A stretch of DNA of 64,000 bases from JABDIP01 sp965250245 (GTDB lineage: Bacteria; Pseudomonadota; Alphaproteobacteria; DSM-16000; Inquilinaceae), in assembly GCA_965250245.1 (NCBI GenBank), contig OZ252296.1, forward strand, positions 1,922,001 to 1,986,000, in the 5' to 3' direction. The notes under the pieces were generated by a model. The model ran no database searches, had not been told where the DNA came from, and saw only the letters and a program-made list of their open reading frames with translations. Of the stretch, positions 8,663-16,855 are shown one piece after another; the stretch's first letter is position 1; each line of letters opens with the position of its first letter. The position numbers and the translations under genes were made by a program.

Positions 8663-9241
8663 CTAGTCGTCGTCTTCGTTCTCATCCTGCCGGCGCAACA
8701 TCCCGGTGATCGGACCGGAGACGGGAACGACAGGCAGGACGTCGGACGGCAAGGGGCAGTCCGCGATCGCGATCGAGTCGGGCAGGGTGCCGAATGCGGT
8801 GCTGATGAACAGAACCTCGTCGACGTCCTTGCCGGTGAGGACGAACTCGAACACTTCCAGCGACCGCCTCGGGAAGAGCGGCAGCACGGCTGGAGGCCGG
8901 ACCGTGTTCTCGCCGCAGAATACGGCCACGCCGCGCCCGTTCGGCTGCACTTCGGCATTGCCGACAAGCACGCCGTCGACGATGCCGAAACTACCGACGT
9001 TGAAGGTCCGGGTGCTGTCGTTGGTGAAACCGTCGACCACCGTCATCTGGCCGACCGCACTGACCGGGGTCGGGAAGCCGAAGCCATCGGCCGCGAAGCC
9101 GCTCAGTGAAATGCCATACCGGCCGTCGAGATCCGAGATCGTGAAGTCATCCGCCGAGGACGGCATGGCTGGCCATAGAGCGCCGGAAATCGCAACGATG
9201 AAGAACAATGCGGACGCAAAGCGATACTTTGAAAAATGCAT
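8663..9241 (-). CDS. Secreted protein of unknown function
   Basis: The 192-residue product begins with a clear signal peptide (hydrophobic core ALFFIVAISGALW, cleavage near PSSADD). The mature part starts with a repeat-like FTISDLDGRYGISLSGFAAD, looks beta-rich and contains two cysteines. It ends in the acidic tail DENEDDD. I do not recognise a family. The upstream sequence on this strand carries AGGGGGG just before the ATG, a good ribosome-binding site. The gene stands alone next to an acetate kinase remnant, inside the segment that splits the hopanoid genes. Confidence 0.6.
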   Translation of the reverse strand: MHFSKYRFASALFFIVAISGALWPAMPSSADDFTISDLDGRYGISLSGFAADGFGFPTPVSAVGQMTVVDGFTNDSTRTFNVGSFGIVDGVLVGNAEVQPNGRGVAVFCGENTVRPPAVLPLFPRRSLEVFEFVLTGKDVDEVLFISTAFGTLPDSIAIADCPLPSDVLPVVPVSGPITGMLRRQDENEDDD

Positions 9242-9533
9242 GATGTCCCCCCTATGACTGCTCTGTCGAAACCTCCTGTGCTAAGGCAGTCTTCTCAATG
9301 TACTGGCCTCTCGTCCTGATCGACCGATCGAGAGTCCGTCTTGGAAGGTACAGTATCCGAAAGACCGGAATCTTTGAGCGCGTCGGGTCAAAGACCGTGA
9401 GTATTAAATCCAGTCTTCAAAGGTGAGTCTTGAGGCGGATTGCGACCAGATTGCGGCGACGGTCGGCGCTCGGCCCATCGCTCCGCGGCCTTGGTCTGCC
9501 AAATGAGACGCCTCGCAAGCGATGGCCGGCGGC

Positions 9534-9854
9534 TCAGACGTAGCTTTCGCCCCAGTCGCGCAGGGCCAGAAGGATCGGCTCCAGGGTTCGGCCTTTTTCG
9601 GTCAGGCTGTACTCGACATGGGGCGGGACGACCGGGAAGACCGTGCGGTCGATCAGGCCATCCTTCTCCAGCTCGCGGAGTTGTTTGGTCAGCATCCGCT
9701 GGGTGACGTTCCCGACATCCCGCTTCAGCGCGTTGTAGCGTTTGGGACCGTCCAGCAGGTGGAAGAGGGCGACGCCCTTCCACTTGCCGCCGATGCGCTC
9801 GAGCGCCGCCTCCACCGGGCAGCCGCGCGAGCAGTCATAGCGATCGAACCGCAT
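9534..9854 (-). CDS. HxlR-family transcriptional regulator
   Basis: This is a small winged-helix regulator of 106 residues. The N-terminus YDCSRGCPVEAALERIGGKW is the typical HxlR opening. LTKQLRELEKDGLIDR is the recognition helix and wing region, followed by VEYSLTEKGRTL. Two cysteines (residues 8 and 12) sit where HxlR members such as YodB sense quinones or electrophiles by thiol chemistry. It is divergent from a quinol-monooxygenase-like gene and an SDR gene, and an inverted repeat lies between them. Control of that pair by an electrophile signal is my inference. Confidence 0.88.
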   Translation of the reverse strand: MRFDRYDCSRGCPVEAALERIGGKWKGVALFHLLDGPKRYNALKRDVGNVTQRMLTKQLRELEKDGLIDRTVFPVVPPHVEYSLTEKGRTLEPILLALRDWGESYV

Positions 9855-9873
9855 GGGCCCTCCACAGGATACT

Positions 9874-9894
9874 TTCTGTACCTACCGCACAGAA
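9874..9894. promoter_or_regulatory. Inverted repeat, candidate HxlR operator
   Basis: TTCTGT and ACAGAA face each other across nine bases in the 109-base divergent region between the HxlR gene and the monooxygenase gene. Position and symmetry fit an operator controlling both. Confidence 0.45.
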
Positions 9895-9963
9895 TGGTGC
9901 GTACTTGCCAAGCCGGCCCTTTAGCCATATCTCGCCTGCACAGCCACGACAAGGAACGCAGCC

Positions 9964-10254
9964 ATGGCCAACCTCACGATCGTCGCCAACATCCACGCCA
10001 AGGCCGACAAGATCGACCTGGTCAAGACGGAGCTGCAGAAACTGATCGCGGTGACCCGCGCCGAGGAGGGCTGCATCCAATACGATCTGCATCAGGACAA
10101 CGAGAACCCGGCGCATTTCCTGTTCTTCGAGAACTGGACCAGCCGTGCGCTCTGGCAGCAGCACATGAACGCGCCGCATCTCGCCGCCTACCTGTCGGCG
10201 ACCGACGGTGCGGTTGAGAACTTCACGCTGAACGAAATGACGATGATCGGTTGA
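9964..10254 (+). CDS. Putative quinol monooxygenase (ABM/YgiN family)
   Basis: This 96-residue protein has the antibiotic-biosynthesis-monooxygenase dimeric alpha-beta barrel fold. The family pattern shows in VTRAEEGCIQYDLHQDNENP, FLFFENWTSRALWQQHMNAP and the C-terminal beta strand. Relatives such as YgiN oxidise or bind quinols, or act on small aromatic compounds, without a bound cofactor. The gene lies divergent from an HxlR regulator and 48 bases before an SDR gene, consistent with a small quinone/electrophile-response module. The substrate is unknown. Confidence 0.82.
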   Translation: MANLTIVANIHAKADKIDLVKTELQKLIAVTRAEEGCIQYDLHQDNENPAHFLFFENWTSRALWQQHMNAPHLAAYLSATDGAVENFTLNEMTMIG

Positions 10255-10302
10255 CCCGTTGAGCGTTCCTGGGCGCGCTTGGCACATCGCATAGGGATCG
10301 GC

Positions 10303-11124
10303 ATGCAGAAAACCATTCTCATCACCGGATCGACCGACGGCATCGGCCTGGAGACAGCGAAGATGCTGGTCTCGCAGGGGCACGACGTGCTGCTGCACGG
10401 CCGCAATCCGACGAAGCTGGACAAGGCGGCGGACGCGCTCGCCGGTCTGCAGGGCGAGGGAGGCGTCGAACGCTACATCGCCGATCTCTCGCGCATGGCC
10501 GACGTGGAGGCCCTCGCGGCCGAGATCGCCGAGCGGCATCCGGACCTCGATGTGCTGATCAACAATGCCGGCATCTTCAAGGCGCTGGAACCGGTCACGG
10601 CGGACGGGCTCGATGTCCGGTTCGCCGTCAACACGCTGGCCCCCTACGTGTTGACGCGGCGGCTGCTGCCCGTGCTGGGAGCGTCCGGTCGGGTGGTCAA
10701 CGTGTCGTCGGCGGCGCAGGCGCCGGTCAACCTGGAAGCCCTGGCCGGCCGGGCTCGGCTCGGGGACATGGACGCCTATGCCCAGAGCAAGCTGGCGATC
10801 ACCGCGTGGTCCCGCGTGATGGCGGAGGAACTCGACGACGGCCCGGCCATCATCGCGGTCAATCCCGGCTCGCTGCTGGGCAGCAAGATGGTCAAGGAGG
10901 GCTTCGGCGTGGCCGGCGGCGATCTGGGTATCGGCGCCGAAATCCTGGTGCGCGCGGCGCTGTCGGAAGAATTCGCGGCCGCGTCGGGCCGCTATTTCGA
11001 CAACGACAATGGCCGGTTCGCGGCACCGCATCCCGATGCGGATGATTGGCGCAAATCCGGGGAGATCGTGCGCGCGATCGAGGCGGTGCTGGAGTCGGTT
11101 GCCGGGCACCCTGGCCGGCGTTGA
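10303..11124 (+). CDS. Short-chain dehydrogenase/reductase
   Basis: This is a classical-type SDR of 273 residues. TGSTDGIGLETAKML is the Rossmann glycine motif, NNAG follows strand four, and YAQSKLA provides the catalytic Tyr-xxx-Lys. The arginine in LLHGRNPTKL suggests NADP preference. The ATG at 10303 (MQKTILITGS) was chosen because the fold begins there; an upstream TTG would add eight unneeded residues. It resembles the retinol dehydrogenase/WW-oxidoreductase group of SDRs. It probably shares a transcript with the upstream monooxygenase and HxlR control. Confidence 0.85.
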   Translation: MQKTILITGSTDGIGLETAKMLVSQGHDVLLHGRNPTKLDKAADALAGLQGEGGVERYIADLSRMADVEALAAEIAERHPDLDVLINNAGIFKALEPVTADGLDVRFAVNTLAPYVLTRRLLPVLGASGRVVNVSSAAQAPVNLEALAGRARLGDMDAYAQSKLAITAWSRVMAEELDDGPAIIAVNPGSLLGSKMVKEGFGVAGGDLGIGAEILVRAALSEEFAAASGRYFDNDNGRFAAPHPDADDWRKSGEIVRAIEAVLESVAGHPGRR

Positions 11125-11162
11125 TGATCCGCGCGGCCGCCTGGCCGGGCCGCCGTGCGGAT

Positions 11163-11192
11163 TTGACAGGCAAAAATGACCGCCCCTAGGCT
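11163..11192 (+). promoter_or_regulatory. Sigma-70-like promoter before cytochrome c gene
   Basis: A perfect TTGACA (11163-11168) is followed after 18 bases by TAGGCT (11187-11192). It lies about 47 bases before the cytochrome c ATG, and AGGGGGAG supplies the ribosome-binding site. Confidence 0.5.
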
Positions 11193-11239
11193 GGACCCCG
11201 CTCAACCGCAGCAAACGGGACACATAGGGGGAGATCCAG

Positions 11240-11563
11240 ATGAACAATCCGCTGCCGCTGCTGTTCATCGCCTGCGCAATTCTCGCTCTGAGTGTCGAAG
11301 GAACCCGGGCCGGAGACGTCGTTGCGGGAGAACAGCGGTACAACGTGAATTGCGTCAACTGCCACGGCCGTGCCGGGAAGGGCATGGCGAGCTTCCCGTC
11401 GATCGCGGGCCGGGATGCCGACTACATCGCCGAACGGCTTGAGCAATACCGCGCCCGGGAAAAGGTTGGCCCCAACTCCGCGATCATGATGTCGCTGGTC
11501 GCGGAACTGACCGATGAGGAGATCGCCAACCTCGCGGTCTACGTTTCCACGACATTCGAGTGA
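11240..11563 (+). CDS. Class I cytochrome c, periplasmic
   Basis: This 107-residue precursor has a signal peptide (LPLLFIACAILALS, cleavage near TRA-GD). It has one heme site, CVNCH, at residues 38-42. MMSLVAELTDEEIANLAVYV resembles the C-terminal helix that supplies the axial methionine in cytochrome c553-type proteins. It is probably an electron acceptor in the periplasm, and the PQQ sugar dehydrogenase 0.9 kb downstream is a natural donor. The stop overlaps a GTG in the next frame, so coupling with the SH3-like gene is possible. A near-equivalent cytochrome occurs at 19659, also beside a PQQ sugar dehydrogenase. Confidence 0.9.
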   Translation: MNNPLPLLFIACAILALSVEGTRAGDVVAGEQRYNVNCVNCHGRAGKGMASFPSIAGRDADYIAERLEQYRAREKVGPNSAIMMSLVAELTDEEIANLAVYVSTTFE

Positions 11564-11601
11564 GCCAGCGTCGTCGCGCACGCGCCCGTGCCGACCGGGT
11601 G

Positions 11602-12312
11602 ATGAAGCGGCTCATCGCCGGCGCCGGCCTCCTGGCCTTCGCCATGTTCGCCGGCAGCCCAGGGGGCTGGGCCCAGGAACCGACGACGGATCAAGCGGGC
11701 GTCGTGACGGAGGCGATGTTGGTCGCGCCCGAGGAGGGCGGCCCGAGACGCTGGCAGGTGGTGGCCGACGGCGGGCTCGACCTGCGGGACGCGCCTGCGG
11801 GTGACGCGCCCGTCCTGCGCACGCTCGCCCACGGCGCGATCCTCTCCAATCTCGGCTGCGAGCGCGCCGGCGACCGCGTCTGGTGCGCGGTTCGGCCACT
11901 CGGGAGCCGGTCTCGCGGGTTTGCCCCGGCGGAAGCTCTGCGTCCGGCGGCCGGTCCGGACGGGACCGTGCCGATGGGCGTCGACAACAGCATGATGCGG
12001 GCCCGACAGGGCGATTTCGACGCCAGCGGCGACATCCCCTGCGCACAGAACCAGGGTCAGCCGATGGGCGTTTGCGCCTTCGGCGTCGCGCGCAGCGGTG
12101 GCGGCGATGCGACGGTCGTCGTGACCTTTTCCAACGGCTTCAAGCGGATGCTGTTCTTCCGCCATGGCGCGTTCATTGCGGGCGACGCCACGATGTCCGG
12201 CACCGGCCGCGACGCCGACTGGCACCGGGACGGCGACCGGCACGTCATCCGCGTCGACGATCAGCGCTATGAGCTGACGGATGCCGCGGTCTTTGGCGGC
12301 CGACCCGATTAG
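11602..12312 (+). CDS. Exported SH3-like domain protein
   Basis: A secreted protein of about 236 residues with signal peptide LIAGAGLLAFAMFAGSPGGWAQ. Residues 45-115 resemble a bacterial SH3 domain (GGLDLRDAPAGDAPVLRTLAHGA, then NLGCERAGDRVWCAV). A C-terminal half follows (FGVARSGGGDATVVVTFSNG). I chose the ATG at 11602 because it gives a clean signal peptide. A GTG at 11560 overlaps the cytochrome stop and would add 14 mostly basic residues. SH3-type domains in exported proteins bind peptidoglycan or partners; the function here is unknown. Confidence 0.7.
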   Translation: MKRLIAGAGLLAFAMFAGSPGGWAQEPTTDQAGVVTEAMLVAPEEGGPRRWQVVADGGLDLRDAPAGDAPVLRTLAHGAILSNLGCERAGDRVWCAVRPLGSRSRGFAPAEALRPAAGPDGTVPMGVDNSMMRARQGDFDASGDIPCAQNQGQPMGVCAFGVARSGGGDATVVVTFSNGFKRMLFFRHGAFIAGDATMSGTGRDADWHRDGDRHVIRVDDQRYELTDAAVFGGRPD

Positions 12313-12498
12313 AGCGGATCAATGGCCGAGGGATCCCCGCCATCCGGGGCCCAGAGGCAAGTGAGACGGTTGAATTCCCGCGCGCCACTCGACAGCAACA
12401 GCATTTAAAGGTGGCGACGTTTGAAACGTTCTAAATTCTCGATACAATCTCTCCACCCGGCATCTTCCGGGGCAAGAAAATTATCGGGAGGATCTTCC

Positions 12499-13782
12499 AT
12501 GTATCGGACACTTGCTGCATGGCCGCTGTGCGCGGTCATGGCCACGGCCATCTCCTACAGCGCACCGGCCGTCGCGGACGGACACGCAGGAGCGCCCAGC
12601 CTCACCCATTCCACTGTCCTGTCCGGGCTGGAAAACCCCTGGGACATGGCGTTCCTCGACGATGGGACGATGTTCTACACCGAGAAATGCCTCGGCCTTT
12701 CCGTGCTGCTGCCGTCCGGCGACGTCAATCCGCTGATGGGCATGGCGGGCGCGGAAGGCTATCCGAGCACGGAAGGTGACCTGTTCTGCGAAGGGCAGGC
12801 CGGAATGAACGGCGTGGCGATTGATCCGGACTTTGACAACAACCGGACCATCTACGTCTATTCGACATCCAGCCTGACCGCCCCCGGTAGCAACCGGGTG
12901 CTGCGGCTTACCGTGAGCGACGACTTCAGCAGCGTGTCGGACCGCACCGACATCGTCGACGACATCCCCTACAAGCCGGCCGCCACGGATCATCCGTTCG
13001 GCGGGCCCGGCGCCCACAATGGCGGGCGCCTGCGGTTCAATCCGGGCGACGGCTTCCTCTATGTGACCACCGGCGACACCCATAACGGCGTGGTGCCGCA
13101 GAGTCCGACGCTGCTCGGCGGCAAGGTGCTGCGGATTGACGGCGACGGCAACGCGGCCCCCGGCAACCTCGCACCGTCCGGCTTCGACCCGCGGATCTAC
13201 ACCTATGGTCACCGCAACGTGCAAGGCATCGCATTCCGCCCCGGCGACAATCAGCCGGTCGTGGCCGAGCACGGGCCCTGGCATTCCGATGAGATTACGG
13301 TGCTCCAGAACGGCGGCAACGGCGGTTGGGATCCGCGTCCCAACATGGCCGGCCGCAGCGACTGCCCGGTCGACTATTGCGGCTATCAGCCCAACCAGAT
13401 GGAAGGCATGGACCCGGCGGAACGGGCCGCCTACATGCCGATGACCGACACCGCAACCTATCCGGAGGCGATGCCGCCGGCGTGGAACAACAACGGCCTG
13501 TCCCAGGGCACCTCCTCCGCCGCGTTCCTGGACGGCGAGCAGTGGGGCGCCTGGGATGGCCGCATGGTCGTCGGGATCATGGGGATCGGCTTCGGCGGAA
13601 CCCCGGTCGGCATGCGGATCGACGTGATCGATCTCGGCGCCGACGACATGTCGGTCGACAGCGTGACCTCGATGTCCCTGCCCATGGCCGCCGGTCGCTT
13701 CCGGTCGGTGGTCCAGGGGCCGGATGGCAGCCTCTACGCCGCCGTGGACGGGGGTGACATCCACAAGCTCACGCCGAACTGA
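12499..13782 (+). CDS. PQQ-dependent sugar dehydrogenase, soluble GDH type
   Basis: This is a periplasmic six-bladed beta-propeller quinoprotein of 427 residues in the soluble glucose dehydrogenase/HHIP-like family. GAHNGGRLRFNPGDGFLYVT carries the catalytic histidine region known from soluble GDH, and YGHRNVQGIAF carries the PQQ-contacting arginine. LENPWDMAFLDDGTM opens blade one. The ATG at 12499 follows GGGAGG and begins a signal peptide ending near AVADGHA. Oxidation of an aldose or similar sugar, with electrons passed to cytochrome c, is the expected role. No PQQ synthesis gene is in the window. Confidence 0.85.
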   Translation: MYRTLAAWPLCAVMATAISYSAPAVADGHAGAPSLTHSTVLSGLENPWDMAFLDDGTMFYTEKCLGLSVLLPSGDVNPLMGMAGAEGYPSTEGDLFCEGQAGMNGVAIDPDFDNNRTIYVYSTSSLTAPGSNRVLRLTVSDDFSSVSDRTDIVDDIPYKPAATDHPFGGPGAHNGGRLRFNPGDGFLYVTTGDTHNGVVPQSPTLLGGKVLRIDGDGNAAPGNLAPSGFDPRIYTYGHRNVQGIAFRPGDNQPVVAEHGPWHSDEITVLQNGGNGGWDPRPNMAGRSDCPVDYCGYQPNQMEGMDPAERAAYMPMTDTATYPEAMPPAWNNNGLSQGTSSAAFLDGEQWGAWDGRMVVGIMGIGFGGTPVGMRIDVIDLGADDMSVDSVTSMSLPMAAGRFRSVVQGPDGSLYAAVDGGDIHKLTPN

Positions 13783-13790
13783 GCCTGTCT

Positions 13791-13820
13791 CAGCCGCGCC
13801 GTCTCCGGGCGGCGCGGCTG
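13791..13820. terminator. Bidirectional hairpin between convergent genes
   Basis: CAGCCGCGCC (13791-13800) and GGCGCGGCTG (13811-13820) form a perfect 10-bp stem around a 10-base loop. It lies between the ends of the PQQ sugar dehydrogenase and hpnE. There is no strong U tract, so termination strength is uncertain. Confidence 0.5.
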
Positions 13821-13862
13821 ATCGGCGCGCCCGCAACCAGAACGCCAATGTCTCAGGGTGCG

Positions 13863-15116
13863 CTACCGACCGTCGATCTTTTCAGCCGCCGCCAAGCCTG
13901 ATCGCACGGCGCCGTCGATCGTCGCCGGATAGCCGGTGTCGGTCCAATCGCCGGCCAGCAGCAGGTTGTGCCAGGCGGTGATCGGCCCAGGCCGTTGGCG
14001 CAGGGCGTCCGGGGTCTGGGCGAAGGTGGCGCGGCGCTCCTTGATGATGCGGATCTCCGGCCGGGCGGCCGGATCGAGGTCCAGCGCCTTGGCGGTGTCG
14101 GCCCAGAACAGCGGTGCGATCTTGTCGGCCGGCCGGTCGGCCAGAGCCTCGGCCGCACTGACCGTGACGCTGGCGACGTCGCCGCGCAGGAACAGCCAGT
14201 CGACCGTGCCGCCGATCAGGCCGAGGATGGGCGCGCGGCGGTCCGGGGGCGGTGGCTGGGGCAGCACGATGTGTCCGTTGACGATGGGCCGATGGTCTTG
14301 TGGGACCTCGAGCCCCGGGACCAGATCGGCGGCGACCCAGGGCGGCACCGCCAGCACGACATGGTCGCCCTCGGACACCGCGATGCGCTCCTTCGGCAGG
14401 ACCAGCGCTTCGATCCGGCCGGCACCGGTCTCCAGCGCCTTCAGCCGGTCGCCGAACCGGACCTCCGCGCCGTGTCGCGCGAGCGTCGCCAGGGCCGGAT
14501 CGACGAAGCTGGCGGCGAGGCTCTCCCGCGCCACCAGAGGCTGGCAGGATTCCGCGCCGCGGGCGAAGCTCTCGCGGACCACCGTGCGCATCAGCCGCGC
14601 GGCCGCCTGATCCGGGGCGGTGTTGAGCGCCGCAATCGTCAGCGGCCGCCAGAACCCCTCGAAGAGCGGTCCCTCGCAGCCGATCCGGTCGGTGACCGTG
14701 TCGCCATCCTTGGCGCCCAGGATCGACAGGGCGGAGAGGTACGACCAGGGCGTCGTGCCGGGGATGCGCCGGCTGGCGGCGAAGATCCACCAGGGCAGGG
14801 GGCCGGCATTCGGGCGCACCGACCAGCGCCGCCCGTCACGCAGGTCCAGGAAGGGGAATGCGGCCTGCTCCGGGCCGATGACCGTGTCGGCTGCGCCGAT
14901 CTCGGCGAGATAGGCCAGGGCCGCCGTGTTGGCGCTGAACAGCAAATGGTTGCCGTTGTCGATGACCCGGCCCAGCCCGGCATCGAAATAGGAGCGGCAG
15001 CGCCCACCGGCCTGGCCCGCCGCCTCGTGCACCGTGACCGCGTGGCCGCGGCCCGCGAGGCGGACGGCGCAGGCGAGGCCGGCCATGCCGGCGCCGATGA
15101 CGTGGACCCTTGCCAT
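13863..15116 (-). CDS. hpnE: Hydroxysqualene dehydroxylase HpnE
   Basis: This FAD-dependent amine-oxidase-fold enzyme reduces hydroxysqualene to squalene, third in the HpnD-HpnC-HpnE route. HVIGAGMAGLACAVRLAGRG is the dinucleotide-binding motif. GGRCRSYFDAGLGRVIDNGN is the adjacent flavin/substrate element, and LLAGDWTDTGYPATIDGAV is the C-terminal FAD motif. The 417-residue length is normal. It begins nine bases after the hpnCD stop with no strong ribosome-binding site, so it probably depends on translation from upstream. Unlike the usual arrangement, shc does not follow it. Confidence 0.93.
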   Translation of the reverse strand: MARVHVIGAGMAGLACAVRLAGRGHAVTVHEAAGQAGGRCRSYFDAGLGRVIDNGNHLLFSANTAALAYLAEIGAADTVIGPEQAAFPFLDLRDGRRWSVRPNAGPLPWWIFAASRRIPGTTPWSYLSALSILGAKDGDTVTDRIGCEGPLFEGFWRPLTIAALNTAPDQAAARLMRTVVRESFARGAESCQPLVARESLAASFVDPALATLARHGAEVRFGDRLKALETGAGRIEALVLPKERIAVSEGDHVVLAVPPWVAADLVPGLEVPQDHRPIVNGHIVLPQPPPPDRRAPILGLIGGTVDWLFLRGDVASVTVSAAEALADRPADKIAPLFWADTAKALDLDPAARPEIRIIKERRATFAQTPDALRQRPGPITAWHNLLLAGDWTDTGYPATIDGAVRSGLAAAEKIDGR

Positions 15117-15125
15117 GGCGCGCGG

Positions 15126-16850
15126 TCAGGCCAGTCCGTGGCGCAGCAGGATCCACAGCTTGGTCGGCTTGGACAGGCGGACCCGACGGCTGGGGTCGCG
15201 CCACGCCTCGCGCTCCAGCCGGATCAGGATGCGCTCATAGACTTCCATCATCAGCACGCAGGGCTTCAGGCGTCCGCGGTTGCAGCGGCTCATCAGCAGG
15301 CGGGCGCGGCGGAATTTCTGCCACGCCTGGGCCGCGACGGCGGCGCAGACCTGCGGCAGCGCCGGATGCGCCAGCACGACCGCCGGATCGTCGCTGTCGA
15401 TGCCGTGATGGTGCAGCAGCTCGCGGGGAAGATAGAGGCGGCCACGGGCGCCATCCTCGGCCAGGTCGCGCAGGATGTTGGTGAGCTGCAGCGCCTCGCC
15501 CAGCACCTCGGCAAGCTCATGCGCCTCCGGTTCGTCGGCGCCGAAGATATGCACCGACAGCATGCCGACCGCGCCGGCCACCTGCCGGCAATAGGTGCGC
15601 AACGCGGCGGCCGAGGGTGCGCGGATGGCGTTGCGCAGATCGCTTTCCATGCCGTCGATCACCGCCAGGAACTCGGCCTTGGGCAGCGAGAACTCGGCGA
15701 CCGGGCCCAGCAGGGCGCGGGTCGTGGGATAGGTGGGCGCGTCGGCGTAGAGGCGCTCGATCTCCGCCCGCCACTCGGCGAGCTGTTCCAGGCGCCGGCC
15801 GAAATCGCCCGGCTCGTCGGCGATGTCGTCGACCTCGCGGCAGAAGGCATAGACCGCGTACATGGCGCGGCTGCGGTTCCTGGGCAGGGCGCGCATGCCG
15901 GCGATGAAGGAGCTCTTGGAGCGCGCGACCACATGGTCCACATGGGCCCAGGCGGAGGCGTCGTCCGGCGGCCGGCGGCGGAACATCCGGCCGATCAGGT
16001 GACCCAGCGCGCCGGTCGCCGCGACCGCGACAAGCCCGGGGCGCGACAGCGCGACCCGGCGGGCCAGCGGGTCCTGGCGCCGCAATCGCGCCGTCAGTAT
16101 CGTCGCCAGCCTGACGATCGCAGCGGATTCCATCGCCAGCCGGGTGCTGCGCAGTTGGGCCGCCAGCGGCCGCGCCTGGGCGATCAATTCCTCGACGCCG
16201 TCGAGGCAGCGGTCGAGAACGCGGCGCATGGGCGGGCTGCAGCGCGGCGCGTCCAGCGCGGTGACGTCGAGCCCTTCCGCCTGAAGCCAGTCGAGGGGCA
16301 CGTAGACCCGATCAAGATTGCGGTAGTCGTCCTGCATATCCTGTAGGTGGTTGATCACCTGCAGCGCGCTGCAGAGCGCGTCCGACGCGGCCCAGCCGCT
16401 GCGCGCCTCGCCGTGCAGGTCGAGCAGGAAGCGCCCGACCGGGTTGGCGGAGAGTTCGCAATAGCCCAGCAGGTCGTTCCAATCGGTGTAGCGCAGCTTG
16501 GTGGCGTCCTGCTTGAAGGCATCGACCAGGTCGAGGCCGTGGCGCTCGGGCACGGCCGTCTCCGCCATGCTTGCGCGCAGCCGATACGCCTTCTCCAGCC
16601 CCGGGTCGGCGGTTTCGTCTCCGGTCAGGCCGGCGGCGAAGCGGTCCAGCCGGGCGATCTTGTCGTCCGGCGCCAGGTCCGGATTGTCGGCGATGTCGTC
16701 GATGGCGCGGGCGAAGGCGTAATAGGCGGCGACATGCGGCCGTAGCGGCGCGGCCAGCAGGAACGAGCCGACGGGGAAGTTCTCGTCCGTCGCGCCCTTG
16801 CCGGACGGGGTCTCCACCGCTGCCAGGGATTTCGCTGTGTCGTCGACCAT
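15126..16850 (-). CDS. hpnCD: Fused hydroxysqualene synthase HpnC and presqualene diphosphate synthase HpnD
   Basis: One reading frame of about 574 residues holds two trans-isoprenyl diphosphate synthase domains. The N-terminal half matches HpnC, with aspartate motifs AIDDIADN (near 50-56) and LQDMQDDYRNLDRVYVPLD (near 169-187). The C-terminal half matches HpnD, with REVDDIADEPGD (near 339-350) and NILRDLAEDGARGRLYLP (near 458-475). The junction is around GRMFRRRPPDD (near 289). HpnD joins two farnesyl diphosphates; HpnC converts the product to hydroxysqualene. All four Asp motifs look intact. The internal ATG at 15986 lacks a clear ribosome-binding site. A GTG at 16859 overlaps the hpnB stop and is an alternative start. 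Confidence 0.92.
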   Translation of the reverse strand: MVDDTAKSLAAVETPSGKGATDENFPVGSFLLAAPLRPHVAAYYAFARAIDDIADNPDLAPDDKIARLDRFAAGLTGDETADPGLEKAYRLRASMAETAVPERHGLDLVDAFKQDATKLRYTDWNDLLGYCELSANPVGRFLLDLHGEARSGWAASDALCSALQVINHLQDMQDDYRNLDRVYVPLDWLQAEGLDVTALDAPRCSPPMRRVLDRCLDGVEELIAQARPLAAQLRSTRLAMESAAIVRLATILTARLRRQDPLARRVALSRPGLVAVAATGALGHLIGRMFRRRPPDDASAWAHVDHVVARSKSSFIAGMRALPRNRSRAMYAVYAFCREVDDIADEPGDFGRRLEQLAEWRAEIERLYADAPTYPTTRALLGPVAEFSLPKAEFLAVIDGMESDLRNAIRAPSAAALRTYCRQVAGAVGMLSVHIFGADEPEAHELAEVLGEALQLTNILRDLAEDGARGRLYLPRELLHHHGIDSDDPAVVLAHPALPQVCAAVAAQAWQKFRRARLLMSRCNRGRLKPCVLMMEVYERILIRLEREAWRDPSRRVRLSKPTKLWILLRHGLA

Positions 16851-16855
16851 TCGGA

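Noticed and set aside
9242..9533. Repeated GTCTT words (near 9290, 9340, 9414, 9427) that might form a repeat array
   Set aside because: Spacing is irregular and the flanking bases are not conserved; no gene or structured RNA could be supported in these 292 bases.
13968..16346. Long plus-strand open frame of about 792 codons
   Set aside because: Antisense to hpnE and hpnCD, low-complexity composition, no recognisable motif.
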